Source of the DNA: Silurus meridionalis
Lineage: Eukaryota; Chordata; Actinopteri; Siluriformes; Siluridae
Direction: 5' to 3'
DNA length: 64,000 nucleotides
NCBI RefSeq assembly: GCF_014805685.1
Contig: NC_060884.1
Location: forward strand, 16,310,356 to 16,374,355
In this document: in pieces, positions 13,425 through 25,610 of the stretch
How the letters are laid out: every line of letters starts with the position of its first letter
Numbering within the stretch: the stretch's first letter is position 1
Program-made: the position numbers and the translations under genes
The notes under the pieces: generated by a model
The model's input: the letters and a program-made list of their open reading frames with translations, nothing else
The model's database searches: none
Told to the model about the DNA's origin: nothing

Positions 13425-14574
13425 CTTTTTTATGTGTTTTATGGCTAAATTGCTGTAGCTTTCTTCCACATTTCGTTGTGAAACCTGATTGTTTCAACAT
13501 TGTTTGTTTTAAATGCTGGCGATTTGCAAATGTATCTAAAAATTGCATTTGGGTGAGTTAATACAGGGAGTTCATCTGGAGTTTAATTCAACACAAAGGT
13601 TGCATGCTGTGGGCAAGAAAAAAAATATGATATGGAGAGTAATGTTTTAGCCTAGTGCTCTGAGAGGAAATTTAATTCTGTGATAAATGTGTGCCATAAT
13701 GCTTCCAGTAATACATCCATTTCTTAGTAGCATGTGAAATACAAGTCTTTAGAAGATATGTGCTTTGAGGAAAGCTAGATAGTCATCAATATATCACCAA
13801 CTGCTTAGCACAAATATGGCCAAATCACTGACCATTTATCTTATCAAACAAGCCCTGAAAGTAGGACATTCAGCTAAGTAGCAGTGCAAGAAATAAGTAA
13901 ATACATTTAGGAATATTTCCAGCATTTTCTAATGTCCAAATTTTAGAGAGACAAGTACTGATAAAATCTTTAATAGATAAGCAAAGATCATAGCAAGAAA
14001 TTTAAAATGGCATTAAGTGTTACCAATAAGACACTCTGTTGCTTTCCATAACTGGTTTTAACATATACTGTATCCAATTTTTTTTTACTTTTGTGACTAT
14101 ATAAAAAAATACCTCAGAAAAATTTAACTAGCAAACTAATCACACATGATTATAAAACCTACTTCATTGATTGTTCAGCTGAAATCATATTTGTAAAGTT
14201 ACAAAGCGGCAAAACCATTTTGGCAGTAGATAACTTTTTTTTTTAATTAAGATGATTAAAAAAAATCATTGTTTGATTTTTTTTTTTTTCAGTGTGGCTT
14301 CTCAGTTGTCTAATTGTCAGGCTATTTGTGAGTAAAAGATACAGGCCAGTCCAAGAATAATTGGAAAATGAACAAGCATAATTTATCACAATTAAGTGGG
14401 AAAAAGTAAGATGGTAGTGGTTGTTTGTGTGTTTTTTTTCTCAGTTTATTATTGGATTGTTGGTATGCAATAGGTACAGATTTATCATTTAGTCTCAACT
14501 GGCTCAGTCAGAGCTCTGAGAAAAAATGCACATCGTCCCCTTTATCTGCTCTAGTAACCTTCACTCTTCAGGAA
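13425..14574. other. No gene recognised
   Basis: AT-rich sequence with T-runs at about 14228 and 14278; no open frame with protein character. Confidence 0.55.
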
Positions 14575-14850
14575 AGCCTATTCAATAGATTTCGGAGTGT
14601 GTCTGTGAGGATTAGTCCAACCAAGCACAAAAGCATTAATGAGGTCAGGTGTGCAATCATATATCTGGTTAATCCCAAACGTGTTCAGTAGAGTTGAGGT
14701 CAGAAGTCTGTGCAGATCAACCAAGTTCTTCCACTTTAACATCTGCAAACCTTGTATGCTCACATTTTATGCAAAATAGCGTTGTAATGATGGAAAATGT
14801 TTAGGTTTGCCCCCTCTAGTTCCAGTGAATGGAAAACTTTCTATATATAG
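14575..14850 (-). mobile_element. Tc1-like transposase remnant
   Basis: The words CCAACCAAGCACAAAAGCATTAATGAGGTCAGG, GTTCAGTAGAGTTGAGGTCAG, CTGTGCAGATCAACCAAGTTCTTCCAC and TCTAGTTCCAGTGAATGG follow the antisense order of a widespread fish Tc1 transposase gene. Several internal segments are missing, and no ends or open frame remain. Confidence 0.6.
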
Positions 14851-16395
14851 ACATGGCAAATACTTGTGTGGTTTCACATTTGTGGCAACAGTTTGATGAA
14901 TGTGTACACATAGCAGTAATGATCACGTGTTTTGGTCATATACTGGATGAAAAGCAGTGCATGTTCTATCCCATGCAAGGTTATTTTGTCCACATTTGAC
15001 TACACACATAAAACATTTATACAGTATATTAATTTACATAACAATCACCTTGTTGTAACGACAAGCTATTTATAAAAAAAAGACAAACTGCAACTGTGAG
15101 CAAAGCACTGGGTACCACAAAATTCGACCAATTGCAATTAGTTAATCAAAAATCACTGCCAAATTAATACATTTTGTAATTTATATATAATACAATATAG
15201 CCCTGGATGAAGGGAATCCATAATTGTGTTTAACATTAAAATTCCATGCATAATTTTTTCATTCTATTCAATTATTTACACATGTATATTCAAAATATAT
15301 ATATAAATGTTTATGAAAAAATTATACTCATATTAATATTCAATTGAGATTTCATTTTTAAAATGAATATACAATGTCTGGATCAAAAAGCTGTCTTAAT
15401 GTTGCGATGGACTTTAACAGGAAACATGGCATCATACATGACATTGCTGCCAAAATTATTAATGAATTCAAAAAGCCTGGAAGTGTTGCACACCAACTGT
15501 GTGGTGGAGGTCTATGAACATTCATAGACTGAAGCACAACTATGTGGCGATGGCATACACAGTCACAACACACACTCTTTGCACTTAAATGCTTAATTTC
15601 AGTTTCAGCATGAACTCTTAGTCACTGCTGCATATTTCTGGATATGTTTTGCTAAAGTCTGTGAATGCTTAAACATTCTGCCCATGTTGTAAAAAGCACT
15701 ACTCTAAAGTCAAAGACAACATTAAGGAAGGACGATTTGTTTGTTTTGTATAGGGATAATTGCATGTACATAATAGCTTTTACATTTTGCATTACAGTAT
15801 TTCCCTTTCTATTAAATACATATTTATGAAAAAACCCTTGTTTTTTCTGCTATTTAAAATCCAAACCTTGCCAAAGCCATCAGTGATATTTTCTACTTTT
15901 CTTTTCTATCTGGCAATACTGCTGTAAGCTGGGAATAGATAAAACTACTAAGACATTGCACCCTGGAATTTTAAATATTGTACATCTGCTCGAATCTGCC
16001 ATGATGTACATCTACCTGGAAACAAATCCAAAATCAGAAAAACATATACATTTAAATGCTTCTCTTATTCTAATGCATAGTTGTAGTCAAAATAAGCTGT
16101 ATTGAGGGGTTTGTTGTTTGTATATAACAGGAGACTGCCCAAATCAGCTGAGGAAATTAGTGTAAAACCTTAACCCTCACAGTTTAACTAAACCAGAGAT
16201 CAAATATTCAAATATATAATATAATATTACTGAGCAAATCTAAATGAAATCTTTTTTGTAAGTGAAAAGCCTACCCACACATAGCTCTATTAAGGTGCTA
16301 GAGAATAATAACATCTCTTTGGTCTATTGTTATGTGTGACACTATAGCTTTTTTAGTATCTCTGCATTCATCTGAATGGCTGAAATCATCTCAGG
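14851..16395. other. No gene recognised
   Basis: AT-rich intergenic DNA; the longest frame is 71 codons on the minus strand at 15358-15573 and has no recognisable features. Confidence 0.55.
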
Positions 16396-16491
16396 AAATA
16401 ATGGAGTGCAGTGTATTATTTTTTCTTTATTTGTAATGTCTTGAAATAATGGAGTGCAGTGTATTATTTTTTCTTTATTTGTAATGTCTTG
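16396..16491. repeat. Exact 48-bp tandem duplication
   Basis: Two adjacent identical 48-bp units starting AAATAATGGAGTGCAGTG. The unit is a multiple of three, so a spurious minus-strand frame carries a 16-residue repeat. Confidence 0.9.
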
Positions 16492-16797
16492 AGACAGATC
16501 TAGGTTATTTTTGTGAACCATAGACAATGTAGTACATTTAATGATTGAGGAGCTAGACACAATTTGGTGCAGAAAGACACATTATTAATGTCAGTTACTA
16601 GTATCTGAGTCTTAAGTGCTAACTTGCTTTTATCACTGCTTTAGATTGAACTGTCAAATCTTTCACAGCACTGAACCCTTATGTTGTCTAGTTTGTCAAC
16701 TTCTAAACTATTTTAAAAATTATTTGGCTCAACAGGCAGCAAAGACAAACCATTTAAACACCAGCAGAGCCACTTAGACTGAACATAATGTACAGTA

Positions 16798-17870
16798 TCT
16801 TCTTCTTCTTCTGCTTCTTCTTCTTCTTCTTCTACTTTCGGCTTCTCCCATTAGAGGTCGTCATCCGTCTCTATACCCCTCTGTCCTCTACATCTGCCTA
16901 TTACAACCCAACTACCTGCATGTCTTCCCTCACCACATCCATAAACCATCTCCTTGGGCTTCCTCTGTTCCTCCTTTCTGGTGACTTCATCCTTGGCATT
17001 CTCCTACCGATATACCCTATGTTCCTCCTCTGCACATGTCCAAACCATCTCAATCTTGCCTTCCTCACCTTGTCCCCAAACTGACCTACATGCGCTTTCC
17101 CGCTAATAAACTAATTTCTAATTCTGTCTATTGTCGTCACTCCCAACGAAAACCTTAACATCTTCAGCTCTGCTACCTCCAGCTCCACCTCTTGTCTTTT
17201 ACTCAATGTCACTGTCTCCAAACAACATATACAACTATCTATACAACATCACAGGTCTCACCACAGTCCTATAAACTTTCCCTTTCACTCTTGCAAATAC
17301 CCTTCTATCAAAAATCACTCCTGCCACTCTTCTCCACCCACTCCACCCTGCCTGCATTCTTTTCTTCACTTCTCTAACACACTCTCCATTACTTTGCACT
17401 GTTGAACCCCAGGTACCTGAACTCCTCCACCTCTTCTCCCTGCAACTGTACCACTCCACTGCCCTCCCTCTCATACACACACATGTACTCTGTCTTACTC
17501 CTACTGACTTTCATTCTCCTTCTCCCCAGTGCATACCTCCACCCCTCCAGGCTCTTCTCAAACTGCTCCCTACTCTCACCACATAATAACATCATAATCC
17601 ATAGAGACTCTTGTCTGACCTCGTCCATCAACCTGTCAATCATCACTGCAAACAGGAAAGGGCTCAGAGCCAATCTTTGAAGCAGTGTAACCTCCCCCTT
17701 AAACCAGTCTGTCGTTCCTACTGCACACTTCACTGCTGTCACACTGTTCTCATACATGTCCTGCACCACCCTCACATACTTCTCTGACACACTTGACTTC
17801 CTCATACAATACCACAACTCCTCTCGTGGCACCCTGTCGTACGGTCTCTCTAAATTCACAAACAACAGAA
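16798..17870 (-). mobile_element. RTE-like LINE, 5'-truncated (copy B)
   Basis: On the minus strand it runs from the RT motif A region (FVNLERPYDRVPREELWYCM) through ERRRMKVSRSKTEYMCVYER-type thumb sequence to the C-terminus. It ends in a short 3' UTR and a (GAA)n tail (read as CTT repeats at 16798-16833). 5' truncation with an intact microsatellite tail is the usual outcome of target-primed reverse transcription. The RT catalytic FADD box is decayed to MMLL, and a frameshift splits the frame near 17410. Confidence 0.85.
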
Positions 17871-19131
17871 CAAGTAAACTATATGAGTGAATTTCCCTAT
17901 TTTAGCTTTGCCCAAATAATTTCAATGTAACTAAAGTAGTTGCTGCAAATGGTGACACATAAGCTCTCAGGAGTGCATTTGTTTCATTCCTGTAAATTTT
18001 CTGACCAATAATTTGCTGTTAAGAACTTTAAAAGCTTCTCCTCTGGGTTAGCCTTTTATTCCCCTCAAGAGTGTATATTATACAGTACTAACAAATGGAA
18101 ACTCTAACTCATTTATAAATGTGTGTTGCTACAGTCTTCTGTAGGCTATATCCATATAGACTAAAATGTGTTAACAACAAATTTGTCTAACCATGAATAA
18201 ACCTGCAGATAGTTATTGTCTTAAAATTCAACAAAAAAACCCCCACAAAACAGTGCATTTTTTTCCGATGTGTGTGCAAAGCTATTTATCATTAACAGTG
18301 GTCTGTAATAAGCTTTGGATCATTTCATGGGTGAGGGGGCAATTCACACTTCTGTCAGACTGGGAAATTATTAATGTCTCCAAGAGACTTCTGGACCACT
18401 CTCCTATCTGTTAAAAAGAAGAAAAAAACTGCTTTTCTGTCAGTGAATAATTTACACTTTATTAGCAGTTGTGCATATGCAGTGTGGTGCTGAGAAAAAC
18501 AGCTTTCACTCAGCTTGGCATCATCGGGGGACCAACATGCTGGAATAATTTAACAATTTTGACAGCAGCTTTATTTACTATAGCTTTCATTAAACACTTG
18601 CTCAGTCAGTTTTAAAAAAGTTGAATGTTTCTGTGATGCCCTATTAAAGAGGTTCTGCAGTATTTATAGCATGTTTATAGCAGTGGTCATCAGACTGTGT
18701 CTATGGAACTGTGGAAAATTCGATTAAACATGACACTGATATCTCAGAGTTTGGACCATTTCTCTGTTTTGTGCAAAAATAATATTTCATGTGCTTATAT
18801 CTCATAGTGTTAGGGGTGCTGGTGTTTATTGGAGAGAAGCATATCAAAACTGACCATATGTATGAAGTGGTGTGCCAAAAGTAATTTTAAATTCTTTTGC
18901 ATTAAAGATTTATAATCTCACAAAAACCTAATATTAGATTTTCAGAAGTTTAGTATTAATATAGTTATGTGTTAGTTTATTATGCAAACTTTGAATTCTA
19001 CCAAGTTTTAGGTATTCATCAAATAAGAGAGATTATTACAGTATTTTATTAGAGTGCTGAAATTAAAATGTTTAAAAATTCAAAGCTGTTATACAAACAC
19101 ATCATAAAAAACAAACCTGCACACCTATCTC
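17871..19131. other. No gene recognised
   Basis: AT-rich intergenic DNA between a LINE and the Gypsy element; only short frames. Confidence 0.55.
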
Positions 19132-19136
19132 ACCAT

Positions 19137-19497
19137 TGTGATGCGGAGAATGAGGCGGAAGCCGAAGTATACGCACACCAAGTCTTTAATGCACAAAAGC
19201 AGGAAAATACACACCAACAGCAAAGCTGTATAGGCCTGTGAACGAAATACGGCAGTTCGTGTAATGTAATCCACTGGACCGCGCTGGGGAAAGCGCGGAG
19301 TTGACAGCAGCAGAGAGATAGCAGTGCAGACAGCATGACTTGTGGAAAAACAATAACGGACAACGTGTAGGTGAACATGGGCTGCTTATATGTGTGTGTG
19401 TGGTTAATGGAGATCAGGTGCACCGTGTTAATAATCAGGCGAGCAGCTCCGTGCTGGCAGGGCTGGTGCGGGTGAAGACGCAGGGTGCTCCCTGACA
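19137..19497 (-). repeat. 3' LTR of the Gypsy element
   Basis: 361 bp beginning (minus strand) TGTCAGGGAGCACCCTGCG and ending CATCACA. It contains ATATAAGCAGCC, a plausible TATA signal, and ATTAAAGACTTGG, a plausible poly-A signal. The outer 63 bp recur at 21920-21982. Confidence 0.85.
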
Positions 19498-19633
19498 CCA
19501 CCCCCTCCCCCAGGGGTGGCACCGGGTGACGCGGGTGAGCAGCGTGGAACTCTTCCAGCAGTGCCGGGTCTAGCACGTCCTGTCTGGCCACCCAAGAACG
19601 CTCCTACGGACCATATCCCTCCCAGTCCACCAA

Positions 19634-20704
19634 CTACTCGAGGCGACCCCCGCGCCGTCGGGAATCCAACACCTCCCGGACCGCGTAGACCACTGGCTGA
19701 TCTACAACCTCCGGCTGGACGGGCGCCGCGGGGCCACCTGGAGAGTGAGAGACAGACGAGACATAAGGCTTCAACAGGGACACATGAAAGGTCGGGTGGA
19801 TACGATACCTCGGTGGCAAATCCAACCGGTAGGACACGTCGTTGATCCACCTGAAGACCCTAAAGGGCCCGATGAACCGGGGGCTTAACTTACGGCACGG
19901 GAGTCTCAGCTGCAGGTCCCTCGTTGACAGCCAGACCCGGTCCCCGGGACGGAACCGCGGTGACTCCAGACGACGAGCATCGGCGTGTCTACGAGTGTTG
20001 CGAACCGCCCGACATAGTTGGGTGTGAGCTGACTCCCAGACCCGGTTGCTCTCCTGGAACCAGGCGTCCACTGCAGGCACGTTGCTGGGCTCGTCGGACC
20101 AGGGCAACAAGGGCGGTTGGAAACCCAACGTGCACTGAAAAGGGGTGAGGCCCGTGGTGTCTTGACGAAGCGAGTTCTGTGCATATTCGGCCCATGGTAG
20201 GAAATGACACCAATTCCCCTGGTCCTGGCTGCAGTAGACCCTCAGATACTGGCTCAGCTCCTGGATTTTCCGCTCCGCTTGACCGTTGGACTGGGGATGG
20301 TAGCCAGAGGAGAGGTTGACCGATACCCCCAGGAGCTGAAAGAAAGCGTTCCAGACACGGGAAGTGAATTGAGGCTCTCTGTCTGAGACAATCTCCTCCA
20401 GAAGTCCAAAGGTACGGAAAACGTGGTGGAACAGGGCCTCGGCTGTTTCAAGGGCGGTAGGCAGACCCTTCAGGGGGATGTAACGGCAGCCCTTGGAGAA
20501 ATGATCCACCACCACTAGGATGCATGTGTTGCCCTCTGACCGTAGTAGGTCGGTCACAAAGTCGATGCCCAAGTGGGACCAGGGTGCTGAGGGATCGGGA
20601 GCAGCACGAGCTTGCCCACGGGCAGGTGACGTGGGACCTTGGCCATGGGGCAGGTGGTACATTCCTGGACGAAGCGGTTGATGTCCCTTGTCATAACGGG
20701 CCAC
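19634..20704 (-). pseudogene. Gypsy integrase core plus chromodomain start
   Basis: A 356-codon frame. The DDE core is visible: [10 protein letters not shown] (first Asp), [14 protein letters not shown] (second Asp) and [20 protein letters not shown] (Glu). [18 protein letters not shown] region and the start of a chromodomain ([17 protein letters not shown]) follow. The frame ends at a TAG (19634-19636) where chromodomains of this group normally have Tyr; LVDWEGYGP and the rest follow in the same frame. The frame's first about 45 codons belong to a shifted reading of the upstream zinc-binding domain. Confidence 0.85.
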
Positions 20705-21030
20705 CAGTATCGCGCTTGGACGAGCTGAACCGTGCGCTTCTTGCCTGGGTGGCCTGTACCCAGCCCCTCGTGGACCGACTGAATGAGACCCCGCCGACAG
20801 GTGGTGGGGACGAACACCCGTCCTTCCGGACAGCCTTCAGGGGCATGGCTCCTGGTGTGAGGCCGTGCGGATCTCCTCATCGATCTCCCATACGATGGGC
20901 CCCACGATGAGTGAGGGTGGAAGGATGGGGTCTGGATCGCAGGGTTCCTGATACGCACCAGATTGTAGGCACTCTGGAGATCGAGTTTAGTGAACACCCG
21001 AGCCTCCCTTAGGTCCTCAAGGGCCACTGG
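20590..21030 (-). pseudogene. Gypsy RT fragment fused to integrase zinc-binding domain
   Basis: The frame reads [17 protein letters not shown], the RT motif A region. It then jumps straight into sequence that belongs after RNase H, followed by the integrase HHCC module ([26 protein letters not shown]). The RT YxDD box and RNase H are absent, so about 1 kb seems to have been deleted at about 20.94 kb. A frameshift near 20.58 kb separates it from the integrase core. Confidence 0.85.
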
Positions 21031-21173
21031 AACGAGCGGGAGGGAATAAGGGAGAGGAGCGATCTGGGAGTTCAGCTGCCTGTAATCGATGCAGGGACGG
21101 AGGCCTCCGTCCTTCTACCCACAAAGAAAAAACTAGACTCCGCCAGGGAGGTAGACGGGGCGATGAACCCCTG

Positions 21174-21915
21174 TCAGAGGGCCTGCTGGACATACTCCTC
21201 CATTGTTAGGTGTGTAGGGGCAGACAGAGGATAGACACGGCCCTTGGGCAGCTTCGCCCCGGGGAGCAGGTCGATGCAGCAATCCCACGGTCGGTGTGTG
21301 GGAAGACGAGTGGCCGCTTTAGCACAGAACACATCCCTGAATGCCTGATATTCCTCTGGGATCTTCACCTGGGTAGCGGTCATCGCCTCTTCCACCCGAG
21401 TGGCGCCCACCGTGGCTCTGGGGATCCTGGATGGAAGCCGGCAGAGGCAGTGCTTCAGGCAGTGGGGACTCCACTCCAGGATATCACACGGGTCCCAGGA
21501 GCACCTTGGGGCATGTTGCTGTAGCCAGGGTCTCCCCAAGATCACACTGACCGTGGAGTCCTCGAGCATCATGAACCGGATCTCCTCCTGGTGGAACAAC
21601 CGGACTTGCAGCGTCACGACCAGTGCGCAGTACTTCACCCAGCCCCTGCCCAGTGGACGTCCCTGGATGGTTTGGACGGCTAAATCCTGGGAGCCCCGCT
21701 CTCGGGGGAGCTGCAGGCGGTCGAGGCAGGCCTGAGAGATGAAGTTTTCCTGCAGAGCCGGAGTCAACCAGCGCCCGAACTGAGTTTGGACAGAGGAGAA
21801 ATATCTAAAGGAAACTTGACTGTACTCACCACGGTGCGCGCAGGGTGTGTGGGGCACTTGGTGATGGAATGACCCGGCTTCCCGCAGTACAGGCATTTAC
21901 CAGCGGCCAGGCGGC
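21174..21915 (-). pseudogene. Gypsy gag tail, protease and RT start
   Basis: Contains the zinc knuckle CLYCGKPGHSITKC near 21880. A protease follows whose active-site words (ALVDSGSAG) are in one frame and whose continuation (NFISQACLDRLQLPRE) is in the next. VILGRPWLQQHAP comes next, and then the N-terminal RT segment CIDLLPGAKLPKGRVYPLS up to HLTMEEYVQQAL. It is separated from the following RT motif by stops around 21.1 kb. Confidence 0.8.
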
Positions 21916-22063
21916 TATTTCAGGCGAGCAGCTCCGTGCGGGCAGGGCTGGTGCGGGTGAAGACGCAGGGTGCTCCCTGACAACCATACAGTTCATTTAT
22001 TATTTTTCTCTCACTTGCTTGCGCTCTATGTCGTGTAGCCTAAAATATATTTTAAAGTGTGAC

Positions 22064-22330
22064 ATGGAAAGTCAGTCTTTCTCCATCGCTAGCGATAATT
22101 ATATCTGTGAGAAGTGTAAGTTAGTTTGCTCTTTGACTGAGGAGATCCTACCATTAGAGGAGTGCATCCAGAATCTAGAGAGAATTAGTGAGTGCAAGAG
22201 CAGACCAGGCTCTGCAGGGGAAAGTTTGGATGCCCTAGGTGGAGTTAACATTCCCTCAGCATCGGCATTAGAACTCTCGCAGCAGAGCGAGTGGGTGACG
22301 ACTCTGTCTGCTAGCTGCACAGAGTCGTAA
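22064..22330 (+). pseudogene. L2 ORF1 fragment
   Basis: An 88-codon frame starting MESQSFSIASDNYICEKCKL with two CxxC-type cysteines and a following leucine-rich helix (SLTEEILPLEECIQNLERIS). This resembles the short ORF1 of fish L2 elements. A stop at 22328 is followed, in a different frame, by decayed downstream sequence up to the LINE insertion at 22455. Confidence 0.6.
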
Positions 22331-22446
22331 CTCAGGAGCCACCATATTGAGACTGTGTCTGTCTCCCAAGCGAAACGAAAATGTAGAAATTCTCAGAAAG
22401 TCTGTTTAAGTAACCTAATTAACATTAAATAATAAGAATAAATGCA

Positions 22447-23909
22447 CTAAAGATCTTCTTCTTCTTCTTTCGGCTGCTTCCATTAGGGGTTGCCACAGCA
22501 GATCATCCATCTCCATACTACTCTGTCCTCTACATCTGCCACTTTAATACCAACTACCTGCAGGTCTCCCCTCACCTCATCCATAAACCTCCTCTTTGGT
22601 CTTTTTTTTCCCCTTCTTTCTGGTGGCTTCATTCTCAGCATGCTCCTACCGATGTACCCCATGTCCCGCCTCTGCACATGTCCAAACAATCTCAATCGGG
22701 CTTCTCTCACTTTGTCCCTAAAATGTCCTACATGTGCTGTCCCTCTAATAAACTAATTTCTAATCCCGTTCTTCCTCGTCACTCCTAATGAAAATCTCAA
22801 CATCTTCAGCTCAGCAACACCTCCTGTCTTTTAGTCAATGCCACTGTCTTTAAACCATACAACATAGCAGGTCTCACTACAGTCCCATAAACTTTTCCTT
22901 TCATTCTTGCAAATACCCTTCTATCACAAATGACTTTCCCCACTCTACCCTGCCTGCACGCTTTTCTTCACTTCTCTAACACACTCTCCATTACTTTGCA
23001 CTGTTGACCCCAGGTACCTAAATTCCTCCACCTTCTCCACCTCTTCTCCCTGCAACCACACCACTCCACTGAACTCCCTCTTATTCACACACATGTACTC
23101 TGTCTTACTTCTAATGACTTACATTCCCTTATCTCCAGCATGACCTCCGCCTCTCCCGGCTCATCTCTACCTGCTCCCTACTCTCACCACAATTCACAAA
23201 AATATTCCGCAAACATCATAGTCCACGGAAATTCCTGTCTGACCTCGTGTGTCAACCTGTCCATCACCACTACGCACTATGCAGTCCAGCCTCCACTTTA
23301 AATCAGTCTGTCGTTCCTAATGCACACTTCACTGCTGTCACACTGTCCTCATACATGTCCTGTACCACCCTCACATACTTTTCTGACACACCTGACTTCC
23401 TAATACAATACCACAACTCCTCTCTCGGCACCCTGTTGTACGCTTTCTCAAAATCCATAAACACACAATGCAACTCCTTCTGACCTTCTCTATACTTCTC
23501 CATCAACATTCTTAAAGCAAATAATGCATCTGTGGTGTGCTACCTTGGCATAAAACCTTATTGTTGCTTACAGATGGTTTACAGAGGCTCTTAGCCTGGC
23601 TTTCACTACTCTCTCCCATAATTTCAGTGGTTTGACTGATCAACTTAATTACGCTGTAGTTACTGCAGGTCTGCACATCTCCCTTATGCTTAAAAATCGT
23701 TACCAGCACATTACTTCTCCATTCCTCAGGCATCCCCTCACCATCAAAAATCTCACTGAACATCCTGGTTAAAAACTCCACTGCCATCTCTCCTAAACAT
23801 TTCCATGCTTCTACTGGTATGTCATCTGGTCCAACCAACTTTCCACTCTTCATCCTCTTAATCGCTTAAACCTATCCACTTCCTGCTTTACCACCCCCAC
23901 ATCATCCAC

Positions 23910-23979
<70 letters not shown>

Positions 23980-24729
23980 TTTCCCTTATCCATCAGCTGC
24001 TCAAAATACTGCCTCCATCTTCAAAACACACTCTCCTCACTAGTCAACACATTTCCATCTCCATCCTTAATTGCTCTAACTTGCAGCACATCCTTTCCAG
24101 CTCGGTCCCTCTGCCTGGCCAATCGGTACAAATCCTTTTTTCCTTCATCAATGACCAACTTATCATACAATACATATGACATATGCCTTTTCCTCAGCTT
24201 TTGCCACATCTCTTTTTACCTGCTTCTGCATATCTTTGTACTCCTGCCTACTTTTCTCATCACTCTGGCGATCCCAATTCTGTTTTGCCAACCTCTTTCT
24301 CCTTATGTTCTTCTGCACTTCCTCATTCCACCACCACATCTCTTTGTCTTACTTCCTATTTTCAGATTTCACACCAAGTACCTTTATAGTTGTCTCCCTT
24401 ATCACTTCTGCAGTATTTGCCCAATCATCCAGCACCTGTTCACCACCACCGAGCCTCTGTCTGAGCTCTTCCCTGAACCTCACACCACAGTGTCCTACTC
24501 CAGTTTCCACCATCTAATTCTTCTTTCAGTCCTCCTCTTATTCTTCACCTCAAAAACTATTCTACAGACCACCATCCGATGCTGTCTATCTACACTGTCA
24601 CCTGTCAACACCTTACAGTCTCCAATCACCTTCCGGTTGCATCTCCTACATAGAACATAGTCCACCTGTGTGCACCTTCCTCCACTGTTATACGTCACCC
24701 TATGCTGCTCCTTCTTCTGATCTAAAGAT
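22447..24729 (-). mobile_element. RTE-like LINE inside L2, with 8-bp target duplication (copy C)
   Basis: Minus-strand LINE 22455-24721 flanked by CTAAAGAT on both sides (22447-22454 and 24722-24729). From its (GAA)n tail upstream it reads the C-terminus (RLFGHVQRRDMGYIGRSMLR), RT (HCVFMDFEKAYNRVPREELW; MKSGKLVGPDDIPVEAWKCL), linker (YRLARQRDRAGKDVLQVRAI) and endonuclease end (YNSGGRCTQVDYVLCRRCNR), and is 5'-truncated there. The RT catalytic FADD reads FAEY. A (CT)n tract at 23914-23975 interrupts the linker. Many stops and frameshifts. Confidence 0.9.
23914..23975. repeat. (CT)n microsatellite within LINE copy C
   Basis: About 31 CT units. The homologous site in copy D (about 36832-36840) has only four or five, so the tract expanded after or during insertion of copy C. 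Confidence 0.95.
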
Positions 24730-25078
24730 AGGATTTTTAAATATTAGATCTCTCACTGTCAGGTTTCCACCTGCCACGCCCCCCTCGGTGGCTGTCATGC
24801 TGCCGCTATCACTGCTGCTCCCAGCTTTAACCACAAACACCTTGTAACGTCTGGCACAGGTCATTTAGATTTCATGTCCCAGGCATTCCTTTTAACCCTT
24901 GATGTCTGCATTTCAATCAAAGGATGAGCACCACTGCTTACACTTTTATTGAAAGTTTGTATACCACAGTCTGATACCCTCACCCCAGAAGACACGAAGC
25001 AGGACAAACCCTGACCTCTCCAGCTGACTTCAAAGCAGCATTCAACTGATAACACAAGCCAGTCTCTTTATCTTACAC

Positions 25079-25081
<3 letters not shown>

Positions 25082-25145
<64 letters not shown>
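25082..25145. repeat. (CA)n microsatellite
   Basis: About 32 CA units. Confidence 0.98.
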
Positions 25146-25146
<1 letters not shown>

Positions 25147-25264
25147 ACAAGGGAGCATTCTTTTATTAATTAAACAATAAATAAAATGTTCCACATCCCA
25201 TGGCATAAACCTATATCTTGTTTGTATTTTCTCCTCAACAATAGTTATACTCTAAAAGGTTTAG

Positions 25265-25610
25265 TGATGTACCTCTGTTTTAATGTTGTCTCTTCTTTTT
25301 GATGTCAAAGTTGATTTAAAATTATCTTCTCTTTATTTTTATTTTCCTAACAAGGGTGCATTGTATACACCAGAATATAATGTTGTATCAACAGAAGTTA
25401 TACCTTAAATACTGGTCCAGGTACATTGTAACTCTGTTTTAATGCTGTCTTTTCTTTTAAAGCTTTATGTCAAAGTTGACATAAAATTATCTGCTCTTTA
25501 AATGTTAAATGTTAACTGGTATGTAATGTACCTCTGTTTTAATGCTGTCCTTGTTTTCCATGTCTAATATCAAAATGGTCACAAAATTATCTGTTCCTTA
25601 TTTTGCAAAC
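25265..25610. repeat. Degenerate tandem repeat, three units
   Basis: The block TGTACCTCTGTTTTAATG ... GTCAAAGTTGA ... AAAATTATCT occurs three times, starting near 25268, 25424 and 25525, with spacer length variation. Such direct repeats occur in retroviral and retroelement U3 regions, and a later ATTAAACGCTGTATTTTTTC (26566 onward) could be a poly-A signal. The family is not recognised. Confidence 0.55.

Larger units (their letters stand above)
19132..21987 (-). mobile_element. Chromodomain Ty3/Gypsy LTR retrotransposon with 5-bp target duplication, internally deleted
   Basis: The element spans 19137-21982, starts TGTGATG, ends CCTGACA and is flanked on both sides by ACCAT (19132-19136 and 21983-21987). 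On the minus strand the 3' LTR is 19137-19497. A 63-bp copy of the LTR's outer end at 21920-21982 (one mismatch) is all that remains of the 5' LTR. Inside, in order, are a gag zinc knuckle (CLYCGKPGHSITKC), a protease region with a DSG box split by a frameshift, the start of RT, integrase and a chromodomain. RT palm and RNase H, the primer site and most of gag are missing. It is a Sushi-like chromovirus by domain order and cannot be autonomous. Confidence 0.9.

Noticed and set aside
19428..19850. Proline/glycine-rich frames on both strands over the Gypsy 3' end
   Set aside because: Out-of-frame readings of the GC-rich chromodomain/LTR region.
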